Source: Candidatus Similichlamydia laticola
Lineage (GTDB): Bacteria > Chlamydiota > Chlamydiia > Chlamydiales > Parilichlamydiaceae
Reading direction: 5' to 3'
Length of the DNA: 64,000 nt
NCBI RefSeq assembly: GCF_003339615.1
Contig: NZ_QQBG01000017.1
Location: 1-64,000, forward strand
The first letter of the stretch is position 1; each line of letters opens with the position of its first letter. The position numbers were made by a program, and so were the translations under genes. Below are positions 45,324 to 54,647 of this stretch, piece after piece. The notes under the pieces were generated by a model. The model worked only from the letters and a program-made list of their open reading frames with translations. It was not told the DNA's origin and did not search any database.

Positions 45324-45572
45324 GTGGGAAGATCCGTCAAGAAAGGTCCTTTTGTGGACTACCATCTCTTGGAAAAGATTTCTAAGGGCCTGAAGAAGGT
45401 CATTACGTATTCTAGAAGAAGTACGGTTGTCCCCGAAATGGTAGGGATGACTGTTGATGTACATTGTGGGAAGGGGTTTGTTTCTCTGTTCATTTCGGAG
45501 AGCATGGTGGGTTGCAAACTGGGAGAGTTTGCTCCTACACGAAAGTTTAAGGGACATCCGACCAAGAAGTAG
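45324..45572 (+). CDS. rpsS: Ribosomal protein S19
   Basis: 82 residues. The N-terminus [17 protein letters not shown] and the C-terminal [13 protein letters not shown] are typical. The start is GTG 45324, three bases after the rplB stop, with AAGGGGG in the end of rplB. Confidence 0.97.
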   Translation: MGRSVKKGPFVDYHLLEKISKGLKKVITYSRRSTVVPEMVGMTVDVHCGKGFVSLFISESMVGCKLGEFAPTRKFKGHPTKK

Positions 45573-45585
45573 AGAGTGAGAGTGT

Positions 45586-45963
45586 ATGAATGGGCAGCAG
45601 TCTGAGCAGAAGAGCGCAAGAGCTCTTTCCAAGTATGTTCGTATCAGTCCCCGAAAGGCTCGTCTTGTGGTGGGCATGATAAGAGGAGTTCGTGTTCCGG
45701 AGGCCGTTTTTCGTTTGTCTCAGAGTGGGACAAAAAGTGGGAGGCTGCTCATGTTAACGTTGATGAGTGCTGTTTCGAATGCCGAATCGAAGTTTTTAGT
45801 GCCTCGTCAAGATTTGGTTGTGTTACGGGCAACGGTGGACGAGGGGCCGCGTCTTAAACGTGCAAGGGGGCGTAGTCGAGGGGGAAAAACTCCTATTCTC
45901 AAGCGCATGAGTCATTTAACGGTGGTTGTTGGTTGTGCGTCATCACTGCAGGAGGGCATCTAA
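45586..45963 (+). CDS. rplV: Ribosomal protein L22
   Basis: 125 residues. The family region VRISPRKARLVVGMIRG is followed by the tunnel-lining loop GPRLKRARGRSRGGKTPILK. The start is ATG 45586 behind GAGAGTGAGAG. The stop is immediately followed by the rpsC start. Confidence 0.97.
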   Translation: MNGQQSEQKSARALSKYVRISPRKARLVVGMIRGVRVPEAVFRLSQSGTKSGRLLMLTLMSAVSNAESKFLVPRQDLVVLRATVDEGPRLKRARGRSRGGKTPILKRMSHLTVVVGCASSLQEGI

Positions 45964-46638
45964 GTGGGGCAAAAGGGAAAACCAAAAGGTTTCAGGCTGG
46001 CTATTCGAAAGAATTGGGATTCTGTTTGGTTCTCTGACAAGAGCAATTTCGGGGCCCTCTTGTTGCAGGATATTCAGTTGCGCAAGCTCCTTCGATCTAA
46101 GTCGTGTTGTCAAGGTTCTTCTAGAATTGTCATTCGACGCATGGGGGAGCGTATTGAAATTATCATCCATACGGCAAGGCCTGGGCTTGTTATTGGAAAA
46201 AAGGGCTCGGAGATTGACGCTACTCGGGAGGAGCTATCTCGTTTGACAGGCAAGGAGGTGAGCCTCAGCTTAGAAGAGATCAAGCAACCAGACTTAGACG
46301 CTACCCTTGTTGCTGAGGGAATTGCAAGAATGATCGAAAGAAGGATCAGTCACAAGAGAGCGATGAAAAGGCATATTCAAGTTGCGATGGATGCGGGTGC
46401 TGTGGGAATCAAAGTTCAGGTGGCTGGTCGTTTGGGAGGGGCCGAGATTGCTCGTGTGGAGTGGTATTTGGAGGGTTCTTTGCCTTTGCACACGTTAAGA
46501 TGTGATATCGATTATGCTTGTGTTCGGGCTATGACTGTTTACGGTGCCATTGGCGTGCAGGTTTGGATTAATCGGGGGGAAGATGTTCCTTCTGGAGTTC
46601 TTCCTGCATTTGATGTGGAAAAGGGAAGAGGAGCTTGA
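45964..46638 (+). CDS. rpsC: Ribosomal protein S3
   Basis: 224 residues. KH domain GLVIGKKGSEIDATREEL and C-terminal domain GVQVWINRGED. The start is GTG 45964, directly abutting the rplV stop, which suggests translational coupling. Confidence 0.97.
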   Translation: MGQKGKPKGFRLAIRKNWDSVWFSDKSNFGALLLQDIQLRKLLRSKSCCQGSSRIVIRRMGERIEIIIHTARPGLVIGKKGSEIDATREELSRLTGKEVSLSLEEIKQPDLDATLVAEGIARMIERRISHKRAMKRHIQVAMDAGAVGIKVQVAGRLGGAEIARVEWYLEGSLPLHTLRCDIDYACVRAMTVYGAIGVQVWINRGEDVPSGVLPAFDVEKGRGA

Positions 46639-46644
46639 TGCGAT

Positions 46645-47064
46645 ATGGTGCTGATGCCCAAGAGATCGAAATATCGGAAAAAGCAAAAGGGGTCCTTGCG
46701 CGGGAAAACAAAACGTGGTGCGTTTGTTGCCATTGGTGACTTTGGTATTCAGGCTCTTGAGAGGGGTCGAATCACTGCGCAGCAGATCGAAGCTTGTCGT
46801 GTAGCTGTGAGCCGCTCTTTCCAAAGGCATGGGAAAATTATTTTGAGAATTTTCCCTGATGTTCCTGTAACTAAAAAACCGGCGGAGACTCGTCAGGGCT
46901 CTGGGAAGGGAGCCGTTGACCATTGGGTTGCTCCTGTCAAGCCGGGCCGTATCTTATTCGAAGTTGGAAACGTTCCGAAGGCGAGGGCACAGGAAGCTCT
47001 TAGGCTGGCTTCTTTCAAGCTAGGAATAAGGACACGTTTCGTTGAACGTGTGGAGATGGTCTGA
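46645..47064 (+). CDS. rplP: Ribosomal protein L16
   Basis: 139 residues. [13 protein letters not shown] at the N-terminus, [17 protein letters not shown], and [20 protein letters not shown]. The start is ATG 46645; an in-frame ATG three codons later is possible. Confidence 0.97.
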   Translation: MVLMPKRSKYRKKQKGSLRGKTKRGAFVAIGDFGIQALERGRITAQQIEACRVAVSRSFQRHGKIILRIFPDVPVTKKPAETRQGSGKGAVDHWVAPVKPGRILFEVGNVPKARAQEALRLASFKLGIRTRFVERVEMV

Positions 47065-47283
47065 ATGGGCTCGCGGGAAGATCTGTCTGAGTTGTCTGAG
47101 ATAGAATTGAAAAATCGTCTCAGGGCTGTCCGAAGGGATTTGTTTTTTTTGTCAGGAGAATATAGCCTTGCCAGGAGGGTTCCAAAGCCTCATCAGTTAA
47201 AGCTTTTAAGGAAGACGATCGCTCGTCTTTTGACAGAGCAGAGAGCGAGGTTTCTAAGGGGGGGTGACCGTCATGTCGGATAG
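47065..47283 (+). CDS. rpmC: Ribosomal protein L29
   Basis: 72 residues. The L29 core is ELSEIELKNRLRAVRRDLFFL and LRKTIARLLTEQRAR. The ATG directly follows the rplP stop, and the 3' end overlaps rpsQ by 11 bases. Confidence 0.93.
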   Translation: MGSREDLSELSEIELKNRLRAVRRDLFFLSGEYSLARRVPKPHQLKLLRKTIARLLTEQRARFLRGGDRHVG

Positions 47284-47518
47284 GAAGAGAAGAAAGGAAC
47301 TACTGGGCGTTGTCATCTCGAACAAGATGCAGAACACGGTTGTTGTTGAAGTGGAGAGGCAGGTGCGTCATCCGGTCCTTGGCAAGGTGATTAAGCGAAG
47401 GAGAAAGGTCTATGCTGATCATCGGGAGACTGTTGAAATTGGGGATCGTGTTCTCCTTGCTGAGACGAGGCCTCTTTCAAAGTTGAAGCGTTGGCGGGTT
47501 CTTCAGAGACTGGTTTAA
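47273..47518 (+). CDS. rpsQ: Ribosomal protein S17
   Basis: 81 residues. KELLGVVISNKMQNTVVVEV and the C-terminal GDRVLLAETRPLSKLKRW are typical. I choose ATG 47273 (MSDRKRRKEL) with a G-rich Shine-Dalgarno GGGGGGG just upstream, rather than GTG 47264. Confidence 0.95.
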   Translation: MSDRKRRKELLGVVISNKMQNTVVVEVERQVRHPVLGKVIKRRRKVYADHRETVEIGDRVLLAETRPLSKLKRWRVLQRLV

Positions 47519-47529
47519 GGTGTAAGACG

Positions 47530-47898
47530 GTGTTGCAACAAGAAAGTAATTTGGATGTCGCGGATAATACAGGAGCTCTTTCCGTAAGGTGTATTAAGGT
47601 CTTGAAGGGCTCGAGACGTCGTTATGCGGGTGTGGGGGACTTGATCGTTTGTTCCGTTAAGTCTGCTAGACCTCGTTCTAGTGTTCCCAAGAAGAGCGTT
47701 GTGAAGGCCGTTATTGTACGGCAAAAAAGGAAAATCCGTAGGAACGATGGGACTGTTTTGAATTTCGAATCAAATGCGTGCGTCATTGTGGATGAGGAGG
47801 GCAATCCGAAAGGATCTCGCGTGATGGGCCCCGTCGCAAGGGAGTTGCGTGATTCGGGATATTTGAAAATTTGTTCTCTTGCTCGTGAGGTTGTATAG
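47530..47898 (+). CDS. rplN: Ribosomal protein L14
   Basis: 122 residues, the standard length, when started at GTG 47530 (GTG TTG CAA CAA, giving MLQQESNLDVADNTGA), with AAGGTG ten bases upstream overlapping the rpsQ stop. Motif GSRRRYAGVGDLIVCSVK and C-terminal GPVARELRDSGYLKICSLA. The frame is open 13 codons further upstream within rpsQ. Confidence 0.96.
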   Translation: MLQQESNLDVADNTGALSVRCIKVLKGSRRRYAGVGDLIVCSVKSARPRSSVPKKSVVKAVIVRQKRKIRRNDGTVLNFESNACVIVDEEGNPKGSRVMGPVARELRDSGYLKICSLAREVV

Positions 47899-47901
47899 CT
47901 T

Positions 47902-48252
47902 ATGTCTGCCAAGTGGATTAGGGTCGGAGACTTGGTTCGAATCTTGTCTGGAAAGGACAAAGGGAAGACTGGGAAGGTTTTGGCTCGAAAGGGTCTCCGA
48001 GTTGTTGTGGAGGGCATGAACAAAAAGACGAAGCATGTGAAGAAATCTGGTCCAGAAGGAAAGGGATCCATTCTCTCCATTGAGTCACCTGTGCATATTT
48101 CCAATGTCTCTTTGTGTTTTGAGGATGGCTCGCTATTGAAGCTGAGGGTTCGAGAGCATGTTTCTGGGACAAAGGAGCTCATCTGGACTAATGTCTCAGG
48201 GGAAGTTCAAGTGTTTCGAACGATTAGAAAGGCAAGGGTAGTTACGGTCTAG
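47902..48252 (+). CDS. rplX: Ribosomal protein L24
   Basis: 116 residues. The KOW motif VRILSGKDKGKTGKVLA is at the N-terminus, followed by EGMNKKTKHVKK. ATG 47902. Confidence 0.96.
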   Translation: MSAKWIRVGDLVRILSGKDKGKTGKVLARKGLRVVVEGMNKKTKHVKKSGPEGKGSILSIESPVHISNVSLCFEDGSLLKLRVREHVSGTKELIWTNVSGEVQVFRTIRKARVVTV

Positions 48253-48254
48253 TT

Positions 48255-48821
48255 ATGTCTGAACCGAAGAAGGAGCCAGAAAACGAGTTGGAGAAGCGAT
48301 ATCGGGAGCAGGTACGTCCGGCCCTTTTGGAGCGGTTCCAGTATTCCAATGTGATGCAGGTCCCGCGTTTGGTTAAGGTTGTTATCAATATGGGCGTAGC
48401 GAAAGTTGGAAAGGACAGGGGTGCCCTGCAGGATAGCGAGAACGAATTAAAGGCCCTTTCTGGTCAGAAGCCTATTCTCATTCGGTCTAAGCGTTCTGTT
48501 GCCAGTTTCAAAATGCGTCAAGGTCAACCTGTCAGTGTATTGGTGACGTTGCGAAAAAGGAAGATGTGGGATTTTTTGTATCGTTTCGTCAATATTTGCT
48601 GTCCTAGGATCAGGGACTTTAGAGGTTTTCGAAAGTCTGGTGACAAAATGGGTAATTATACCCTCGGGGTTCAAGATCAACAAATTTTTGTTGAGGTTGA
48701 TCTTGATGCTGTTAGGAGGCAGCAAGGAATGCATATTACTTTCGTGACTTCGGCCAAATCAGATGCGGAGTGTCTCGAGCTGCTTTCTGCTCTTGGGATG
48801 CCCTTTCAGATGCGCGATTAA
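48255..48821 (+). CDS. rplE: Ribosomal protein L5
   Basis: 188 residues. MQVPRLVKVVINMGV, the family stretch QKPILIRSKRSVASFKMR and DFRGFRKSGDKMGNYTLG. ATG 48255 follows rplX by two bases. rpsN (S14) does not follow, as in Chlamydia where it is elsewhere. Confidence 0.97.
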   Translation: MSEPKKEPENELEKRYREQVRPALLERFQYSNVMQVPRLVKVVINMGVAKVGKDRGALQDSENELKALSGQKPILIRSKRSVASFKMRQGQPVSVLVTLRKRKMWDFLYRFVNICCPRIRDFRGFRKSGDKMGNYTLGVQDQQIFVEVDLDAVRRQQGMHITFVTSAKSDAECLELLSALGMPFQMRD

Positions 48822-48836
48822 GGGAGGTTGCAAGTT

Positions 48837-49235
48837 ATGTTAACGGATCCTTTTGCCGATTTTTTGACGCGTATGCGTAATGGTGGAATGGCGCGGCTGC
48901 GTTACGTTGATGTCTTTGTTAACTCTTTAATTCTGGCTGTGTTGCAGCTTTTGCTCGAAGAGGGTTGGATCTCTGGGTTTACAGTAGAAGGAGAGAAGGC
49001 GAAGAGGCGTGCTCGAGTTATGCTGAAATACAACAGACAAAAAGAGCCACTTATGATGTCGATTGTTTGCATTTCTAAGCCAGGATGTAGGAAGTATGTT
49101 GGGCATCGAGATATCCATTCTCATATGTCTGGGATGGGTCTTTTCGTTCTTTCCACTTCTAAGGGCGTCTTGTCCGGTCATCAGGCTAAAAAAAGGGGAG
49201 TAGGCGGGGAGCTGCTCTGTTCTATTGCCCATTAA
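48837..49235 (+). CDS. rpsH: Ribosomal protein S8
   Basis: 132 residues. TDPFADFLTRMRNG at the N-terminus and a C-terminal STSKGVLSGHQAKKRGVGGELL. ATG 48837, nine bases after AGGGAGG, is preferred to the TTG at 48828. Confidence 0.96.
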   Translation: MLTDPFADFLTRMRNGGMARLRYVDVFVNSLILAVLQLLLEEGWISGFTVEGEKAKRRARVMLKYNRQKEPLMMSIVCISKPGCRKYVGHRDIHSHMSGMGLFVLSTSKGVLSGHQAKKRGVGGELLCSIAH

Positions 49236-49262
49236 TCGGATTGTTAAGGAGTGATTGGGGTT

Positions 49263-49823
49263 GTGTCTCGAAAAGCGAAAATGCCGTTGAAGCTTCCCAA
49301 AGGTGTGGACTTAGTTCGTAGTGGATCTGAGGTTTGTGTCAAAGGGCCAAAAGGTTCTCTTTCTCTCGAGTTGGCTCAAGGCCTTGACGTGCGTAGGGAG
49401 GGTTCTTCTGTTGTTGTAGGCGTTGCTAGTGGCTATTCCTTTCGCAGAACAGCTCTTTTAGGCCTTTCTTGGGCGCTTCTTCGTAATATGATTCATGGAG
49501 TGTCTGAAGGTTTCGAAAAAAAGTTGGAGCTGGTCGGAGTGGGATACCGTGCCTCTATTAAAGGCGGTATGCTTGATCTGCAGCTCGGTTATTCTCATCC
49601 AACGCAGTTGGAGATCCCCAAGGGCATTTCTGTTCAGGCTGAGCTGAAAAGTCCTGTTATTGTTGTGAGCGGTATTGATAAGCAACAAGTTGGGCAGTTT
49701 GCGGCTGAAATTCGTGCCATGAGAAAACCCGAACCGTACCAGGGCAAAGGTGTGCGTTACCTGGGTGAAATCTTGAGAAGGAAGGCCGGTAAGGCCGGTG
49801 GAAAATCTGGCAAGAAGAAGTAG
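49263..49823 (+). CDS. rplF: Ribosomal protein L6
   Basis: 186 residues. Two RNA-binding repeats, with GYRASIKGGMLDLQLGYSHP and the signature PEPYQGKGVRYLGE. I use GTG 49263, which gives the usual MSRKAKMP start; GTG 49251 in the same frame is possible. Lys/Gly-rich C-terminal tail. Confidence 0.95.
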   Translation: MSRKAKMPLKLPKGVDLVRSGSEVCVKGPKGSLSLELAQGLDVRREGSSVVVGVASGYSFRRTALLGLSWALLRNMIHGVSEGFEKKLELVGVGYRASIKGGMLDLQLGYSHPTQLEIPKGISVQAELKSPVIVVSGIDKQQVGQFAAEIRAMRKPEPYQGKGVRYLGEILRRKAGKAGGKSGKKK

Positions 49824-49872
49824 ATTGGTGGGGTTATCTGGCCTTGGAAAGAACAGGCCTTGAGGAGGGTGC

Positions 49873-50247
49873 GTGGAAAGTCAACAAAAGCAGAAAGTTC
49901 GTCGCCGTTACACCAGGTCTTTACGTGTGCGAAGGAAGGTTAGAACAGTTGGTGAGGCTTATCCTAGGTTGTGTGTCTTTAAAAGCAATCGTCATTTGTC
50001 AGTGCAGTTAATTGATGATGACTCTGGTAAAACTCTTTGTTCTTCTTCAACGATGTCGCCTAGTATGAGAAAGAGGTTTCCGACTGGGAAAGGGCGCGCT
50101 GCAGCAGAGTGTGTTGGGAGGTCAATAGCTGAGTCTGCTCTGGCTTTGGGCTGTTCCAGGGTTGTGTTTGATCGGGGGCATAGGGCTTACCATGGGTTAG
50201 TGCAGTTGATTGCCGAATCTGCTCGTTCTGCAGGTCTGCAGTTTTAG
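49873..50247 (+). CDS. rplR: Ribosomal protein L18
   Basis: 124 residues. RLCVFKSNRHLSVQLIDDD and VVFDRGHRAYHGLVQLIAE are characteristic; L18 binds 5S rRNA. The start is GTG 49873 behind GAGGAGGG. Confidence 0.96.
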   Translation: MESQQKQKVRRRYTRSLRVRRKVRTVGEAYPRLCVFKSNRHLSVQLIDDDSGKTLCSSSTMSPSMRKRFPTGKGRAAAECVGRSIAESALALGCSRVVFDRGHRAYHGLVQLIAESARSAGLQF

Positions 50248-50261
50248 ATTTGAGGGGTTCT

Positions 50262-50741
50262 ATGTCTAAAGACAAGGAAAAGGGTGGAGTTCAGGAGCGT
50301 GTTCTCTTTGTTGGGCGCTGTTCGAAAGTTGTGAAGGGTGGTCGTCGCTTTAGTTTTTTTGCTGTGGTTGTTGCAGGAAATGGAGATGGGAAAGTGGGTT
50401 TTGCCATGTCCAAAGCTAATGAACTTTCTGATTGTATTCGTAGAGGCGGTGAATTAGCCAAAAGGAATCTTATCGAATTTGAAAGAGAAGGCGGGACAGT
50501 TCCTCATACTGTGCGTGTGCGTTGGGACGGCACCGTTGTTATGATCAAGCCCGCTCGGCCTGGTACCGGATTGATTGCTGGTTCATGTGTGAGGAATATC
50601 CTTGAGTTGGCGGGTATTCGAGATGCCGTGGCGAAGCTGTATGGATCGAATAACAAGTCCAATCAGGTTCATGCGACTTTTCGGGCTTTGAAGCGGTTTC
50701 GTAATCGTCGTGAACTGATGCAACTGAGGAAAACGGGGTGA
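50262..50741 (+). CDS. rpsE: Ribosomal protein S5
   Basis: 159 residues. The S5 signature GRRFSFFAVVVAGNGDGKVG and the C-terminal domain ELAGIRDAVAKLYGSNNKSN. ATG 50262 lies behind GAGGGG; the frame opens four codons earlier. rpmD (L30) is absent between rpsE and rplO, as in Chlamydia. Confidence 0.97.
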   Translation: MSKDKEKGGVQERVLFVGRCSKVVKGGRRFSFFAVVVAGNGDGKVGFAMSKANELSDCIRRGGELAKRNLIEFEREGGTVPHTVRVRWDGTVVMIKPARPGTGLIAGSCVRNILELAGIRDAVAKLYGSNNKSNQVHATFRALKRFRNRRELMQLRKTG

Positions 50742-50748
50742 CCTCTGT

Positions 50749-51198
50749 ATGATAGAGTTATATGATTTGGGCTCTTTTGTCCCTCGCAAAAAGAAGGTGA
50801 GGGTGGGCCGTGGGAATGGTAGCCGCTTCGGGACGACGTGTGGTCGAGGAATGAAGGGGGCTGGTAGCCGATCTGGTTATAAGAAGCGTTTGGGGAATGA
50901 GGGAGGAAATTTGCCTTTTTTTAGAAGATTTCCCAAGCGCGGTTTCGGGAGGGGAAACTTGGCAAAGCCGCTTGATGTCATCAATCTGGACCAGATCGAT
51001 GCTTTGTTTTCAGATGGTGAGGAGGTGACCCTTGCTTCTTTGAAGGAGAAAGGTTTTTTTTCGGGGCCGAGTTATGGACTTAAGGTTTTAGGTCGAGGCG
51101 AGTTGAAGAAAAAGGTCTCTGTCTCTGCATGCAAAGTGTCTCGTTCTGCTCGTTTGAAGCTAGATGAGAACGGGATCGAATGCGTGACAGCACGTTGA
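50749..51198 (+). CDS. rplO: Ribosomal protein L15
   Basis: 149 residues. The glycine/arginine-rich N-terminus GRGNGSRFGTTCGRGMKGAGSRSG (shown in part by its GRG and GMKG elements) and LPFFRRFPKRGF. ATG 50749. secY follows. Confidence 0.96.
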   Translation: MIELYDLGSFVPRKKKVRVGRGNGSRFGTTCGRGMKGAGSRSGYKKRLGNEGGNLPFFRRFPKRGFGRGNLAKPLDVINLDQIDALFSDGEEVTLASLKEKGFFSGPSYGLKVLGRGELKKKVSVSACKVSRSARLKLDENGIECVTAR

Positions 51199-51234
51199 AT
51201 ATGGTTTCAGTCTATCCCTTGGGATTGGTTTTAC

Positions 51235-52605
51235 ATGTTTTCTTTCATTCGTGCCCTCATTCAGAATAACGAGTTAAGGCGCAGGTTGCTTTTTACGGTG
51301 GGATTGCTTTTCGTCTGCCGCTTGACATCGTTTGTTCCAGTTCCTGGTGTTAACGGTGAGATTGCCTTGGCTTATTTTCGCCAAGCTACGCGTGCAGGGC
51401 AGAGCCTGTTTCAGCTTATGGATATTTTTTCTGGTGGAGCCTTCGCCCAAATGACTTTAGGGGCTTTAGGGGTGTTACCTTACGTATCCGCTTCGATCAT
51501 GTTACAGCTGGCTGTTACTCTTTTCCCTGGTTTGCAAAGAGATTTTAAGGAAAATGCCGACTATGTCAGGCCGAAGCTTGCCAGATGGACGCGTTACTTG
51601 ACCCTCCTTTTGGCTCTTTTTCAGTCGGGTGTTTTTGCTCGTTACGCCCTAAAAATTAACCAATCTTATCCCGGCATTCTTTCGACAAAGGTGCTCTCTA
51701 TTCGTTTTTTTGGTTGTCATGCTCTTTTTTATATGTTGTTTGTGGCTACGATGACGTGTGGCACATTGACTATTATGTGGTTAGGCGAGCAAATCTCAGA
51801 GAGCGGGGTTGGTGTGGGAACAAGTCTGATTATTTCTGCTGGAATTGTGTCCTCCTTCCCTAAGATGGTTTCGACTATTTTAACCTACCTTAATCTCGAT
51901 TCTTCGGATCCAGGGGATCTCGGTCTATTGTCCCTTAGTTTATTGATTTGTATCTTTGTTCTCGTAATCATAGGGTGTATCTTTTTAACGCAAGGAGAAA
52001 GAAGGCTCGATTTGCAGTACGCCAGGAAGGAACATGATCGGACTCCTGGTAGACCAAGAGGATCTTTTCTTCCGTTAAAAGTAAATCACTCCGGTGTCAT
52101 GCCCGTTATTTTTTCCTCATCTATCTTGATGCTTCCTATCACGTTAACTCAGATTTTGGGCCAGGATGGATGGGGGTCCGTGCTTATGGGATACCTGTCT
52201 CCGGGCTCTTTAGGCTATACTGCTGTTTACGCAGTTTTAATTTTCTTCTTTAATTATTTTTGGACGTTGACTCAGTTTCATGCGGACCAACTGGCTTCCG
52301 ATATGAAGAAGAGCGGGGCCTTTATTCCTGCCATTCGCCAGGGGTTACAGACTCAACGATTTTTAGAAAAGACGATGTGTAGCTTAACGGTTATTGGTGG
52401 GGTTTCCCTAATCGTTTTGGCGACATTTCCCCAGTTGGTGGGGGCCTTGTTTAGCGTAGATCATTCGGTCAGCTATTTTTTCGGGGGCACTTCCATGTTG
52501 ATCTTGGTCGGTGTGGTTTTAGACACTTCTCGTCAAGTGAGTGGATATTTGACGATGCAAAGATACGAGGAAGTTCTGAAAACACCACGTTCTCGTTTGA
52601 GATAA
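51235..52605 (+). CDS. secY: Preprotein translocase subunit SecY
   Basis: The channel subunit of the Sec translocon, 456 residues and ten spans. SecY signatures are DIFSGGAFAQMTLGALGVLPYVSA (its core GGAF...LGxxPY) and the cytoplasmic loops GERRLDLQYARK and FLPLKVNHSGVMPVIFS. Start ATG 51235. adk, map, infA and rpmJ do not follow; rpsM is next. Confidence 0.98.
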   Translation: MFSFIRALIQNNELRRRLLFTVGLLFVCRLTSFVPVPGVNGEIALAYFRQATRAGQSLFQLMDIFSGGAFAQMTLGALGVLPYVSASIMLQLAVTLFPGLQRDFKENADYVRPKLARWTRYLTLLLALFQSGVFARYALKINQSYPGILSTKVLSIRFFGCHALFYMLFVATMTCGTLTIMWLGEQISESGVGVGTSLIISAGIVSSFPKMVSTILTYLNLDSSDPGDLGLLSLSLLICIFVLVIIGCIFLTQGERRLDLQYARKEHDRTPGRPRGSFLPLKVNHSGVMPVIFSSSILMLPITLTQILGQDGWGSVLMGYLSPGSLGYTAVYAVLIFFFNYFWTLTQFHADQLASDMKKSGAFIPAIRQGLQTQRFLEKTMCSLTVIGGVSLIVLATFPQLVGALFSVDHSVSYFFGGTSMLILVGVVLDTSRQVSGYLTMQRYEEVLKTPRSRLR

Positions 52606-52629
52606 ATTTATTGGAAGAGGAGTTTGCTT

Positions 52630-53010
52630 GTGGTTAGAATTATAGGTGTTGATATCCCTAGCGAAAAAAGGTTGGAAATTAGCCTGCTTTACATCTATGG
52701 TATCGGGCCTACTCTTGCTAAACAAATTGTGGCGCGTTTGGGTCTGGTTCCTAGTACAAGGACGAGGGATTTATCTGAAGTAGATATTGCTAAGCTCAAC
52801 TCTTTGCTCCAAAGTGGTGAGTATTTAGTAGAGGGTGATCTCAGGAGAAATATCCAGAACGATATCAAGCGGTTGATGAGCATTCGTTGCTATCGTGGCC
52901 TCAGGCATCGTCTGGGCTTGCCTGTTCGAGGGCAAAGGACTAAGACAAATGCGCGGACACGTAAAGGAAAGAGAAAGACCGTTGCGAATAAGAAGAAGGC
53001 TGTGAAGTAG
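52630..53010 (+). CDS. rpsM: Ribosomal protein S13
   Basis: 126 residues. [18 protein letters not shown], the loop [12 protein letters not shown] and the C-terminal [21 protein letters not shown] 52630, seven bases after GAGGAG, is a better start than TTG 52624. Confidence 0.96.
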   Translation: MVRIIGVDIPSEKRLEISLLYIYGIGPTLAKQIVARLGLVPSTRTRDLSEVDIAKLNSLLQSGEYLVEGDLRRNIQNDIKRLMSIRCYRGLRHRLGLPVRGQRTKTNARTRKGKRKTVANKKKAVK

Positions 53011-53066
53011 TTTGTTTCGTATTTATATGTTGGTTTTGCGGCAAGAGTCTCTGGAGGACATGAAAT

Positions 53067-53495
53067 TTGAGTAAACAAGATTCGGGGTCATCAAATAAGC
53101 CCGGAAATAAAAAAGGCGTGTTGAGGACGAAGAGGAGGCAGCAGAGAAATGTGCCTTCAGGTGTGGCTTACGTTCTTGCGACTTTTAACAACACTTTGGT
53201 AACGATTACCGATCCGGCCGGCAACGTCTTGTCTTGGGCTTCTGCAGGAAGAGTGAATTTCAAGGGTTCGAGGAAGTCTTCGGCATGTGCTGCTAGTGTA
53301 GCGGCTCAGAGCGCTGGTAAATCGGCTATGTCAATGGGAATGAAGGAAATTGAGGTTAACCTAAGGGGAGCAGGAGGTGGAAGGGAAGCTGCTGTTCGAG
53401 GACTGCAGTCCGTTGGCCTTGTTTTGACCCTGATCAAGGATAGAACTCGGGTTCCTCACAACGGTTGCCGTCCGAGAAAACGTCGTCGGGTTTAG
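53067..53495 (+). CDS. rpsK: Ribosomal protein S11
   Basis: 142 residues with a Lys/Arg-rich N-terminal extension. Core [24 protein letters not shown] and C-terminal [19 protein letters not shown]-like ([19 protein letters not shown]). The start is TTG 53067, nine bases after GGAGG; the closer ATG opens only a four-codon frame. Confidence 0.96.
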   Translation: MSKQDSGSSNKPGNKKGVLRTKRRQQRNVPSGVAYVLATFNNTLVTITDPAGNVLSWASAGRVNFKGSRKSSACAASVAAQSAGKSAMSMGMKEIEVNLRGAGGGREAAVRGLQSVGLVLTLIKDRTRVPHNGCRPRKRRRV

Positions 53496-53534
53496 CATAC
53501 GATAGTTGTTTATAGCGATTGGAGAGAAGATCTT

Positions 53535-54647
53535 ATGGCGGTGTTATATGGCAAGTTCAAGATGCCGGAAAAAATTCAGGTTGAGGAATCTTCTTCTACA
53601 TTTGCGAGATTCGTCGTTGCGCCTCTGGAGAGGGGGTTTGGGCATACTTTAGGGAATGCCCTTAGGCGCATTTTGCTTTCCTCTATCGAATCACCTGGGA
53701 TTCTGTCTATTCGAATCGATGGAATCCTCCATGAGTTTATGGCAAGTGAGGGAATTGTACAGGATGCAACGGACATTGTCCTCAACTGTAAAGAGGCTCT
53801 ATTGCGTCGTCTTCCTACTGGTGATGGTCCAGCTAGGATGACGCGTTCTACAACCCAGATTGAGGTGACACAAGAGGATTTGGATGCTAATGGAGGTGTT
53901 TTTCATGTCTGCCTTAAGCATTTAGATCTCAGCGGTTATGTTTGCATCAATCCTGGTCTGTGTCTTTTTTCAGTGACAAGACCTCAGAAGAGAGAAATTT
54001 CTGTTTGCATTGGGATCGGAAGGGGATATGTCCTTGCAGAGAGACACGCAATAGAGGACAGACAGAGGGGTGAGATCGTTTTAGACACTTGTTTTTCTCC
54101 AGTTCGTTTGGTCAACTATTACGTAGAAAATACGCGTGTCGGTCAGGACACGGAGTTCGATTCATTGGTTATAGAGCTAACAACAGACGGGAGAATTACT
54201 CCTGTTGAGGCTCTGCTTTTTTCCGCCCAAGTTGCCGGTAGGCATTTCGACTTTTTTGTCTCTCAGCTTGAGGGACCGGATCTTTTATTCGACGAAGAGC
54301 ATCTTTCTTTTGGTAGGCCTGATGTAGACGAGTTGATGTCTTGTCTGTCCACTTGTATTGAAGATATTGAGTTTTCTGTGCGTGCGTCCAATTGTTTGAA
54401 GAGTGCTCGTATCGATTATGTTGTCGAATTAGTTACGAAGCAAGAAAGCGAGTTATTGGAGTATAGAAATTTTGGTCGAAAATCTTTGAGTGAGATTAAA
54501 GTGAAACTTCATGAATTGGGTCTCTCTTTAGGGATGGATTTGTCTCCTTATGGGATTACGCGTGACAATTGTCGTGATATTGCGCAGGCTTACTTAGAAG
54601 AAAAGATGAAAGAGAAAGAGCGCAGGAGGAGGCAGGTGGAGGTATGA
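53535..54647 (+). CDS. rpoA: RNA polymerase alpha subunit
   Basis: 370 residues. N-terminal dimerisation domain with PLERGFGHTLGNALRRILLS, a linker, and a C-terminal DNA- and activator-binding domain with LEYRNFGRKSLSEIKVKL. ATG 53535. It overlaps rplQ by ATGA. Confidence 0.98.
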   Translation: MAVLYGKFKMPEKIQVEESSSTFARFVVAPLERGFGHTLGNALRRILLSSIESPGILSIRIDGILHEFMASEGIVQDATDIVLNCKEALLRRLPTGDGPARMTRSTTQIEVTQEDLDANGGVFHVCLKHLDLSGYVCINPGLCLFSVTRPQKREISVCIGIGRGYVLAERHAIEDRQRGEIVLDTCFSPVRLVNYYVENTRVGQDTEFDSLVIELTTDGRITPVEALLFSAQVAGRHFDFFVSQLEGPDLLFDEEHLSFGRPDVDELMSCLSTCIEDIEFSVRASNCLKSARIDYVVELVTKQESELLEYRNFGRKSLSEIKVKLHELGLSLGMDLSPYGITRDNCRDIAQAYLEEKMKEKERRRRQVEV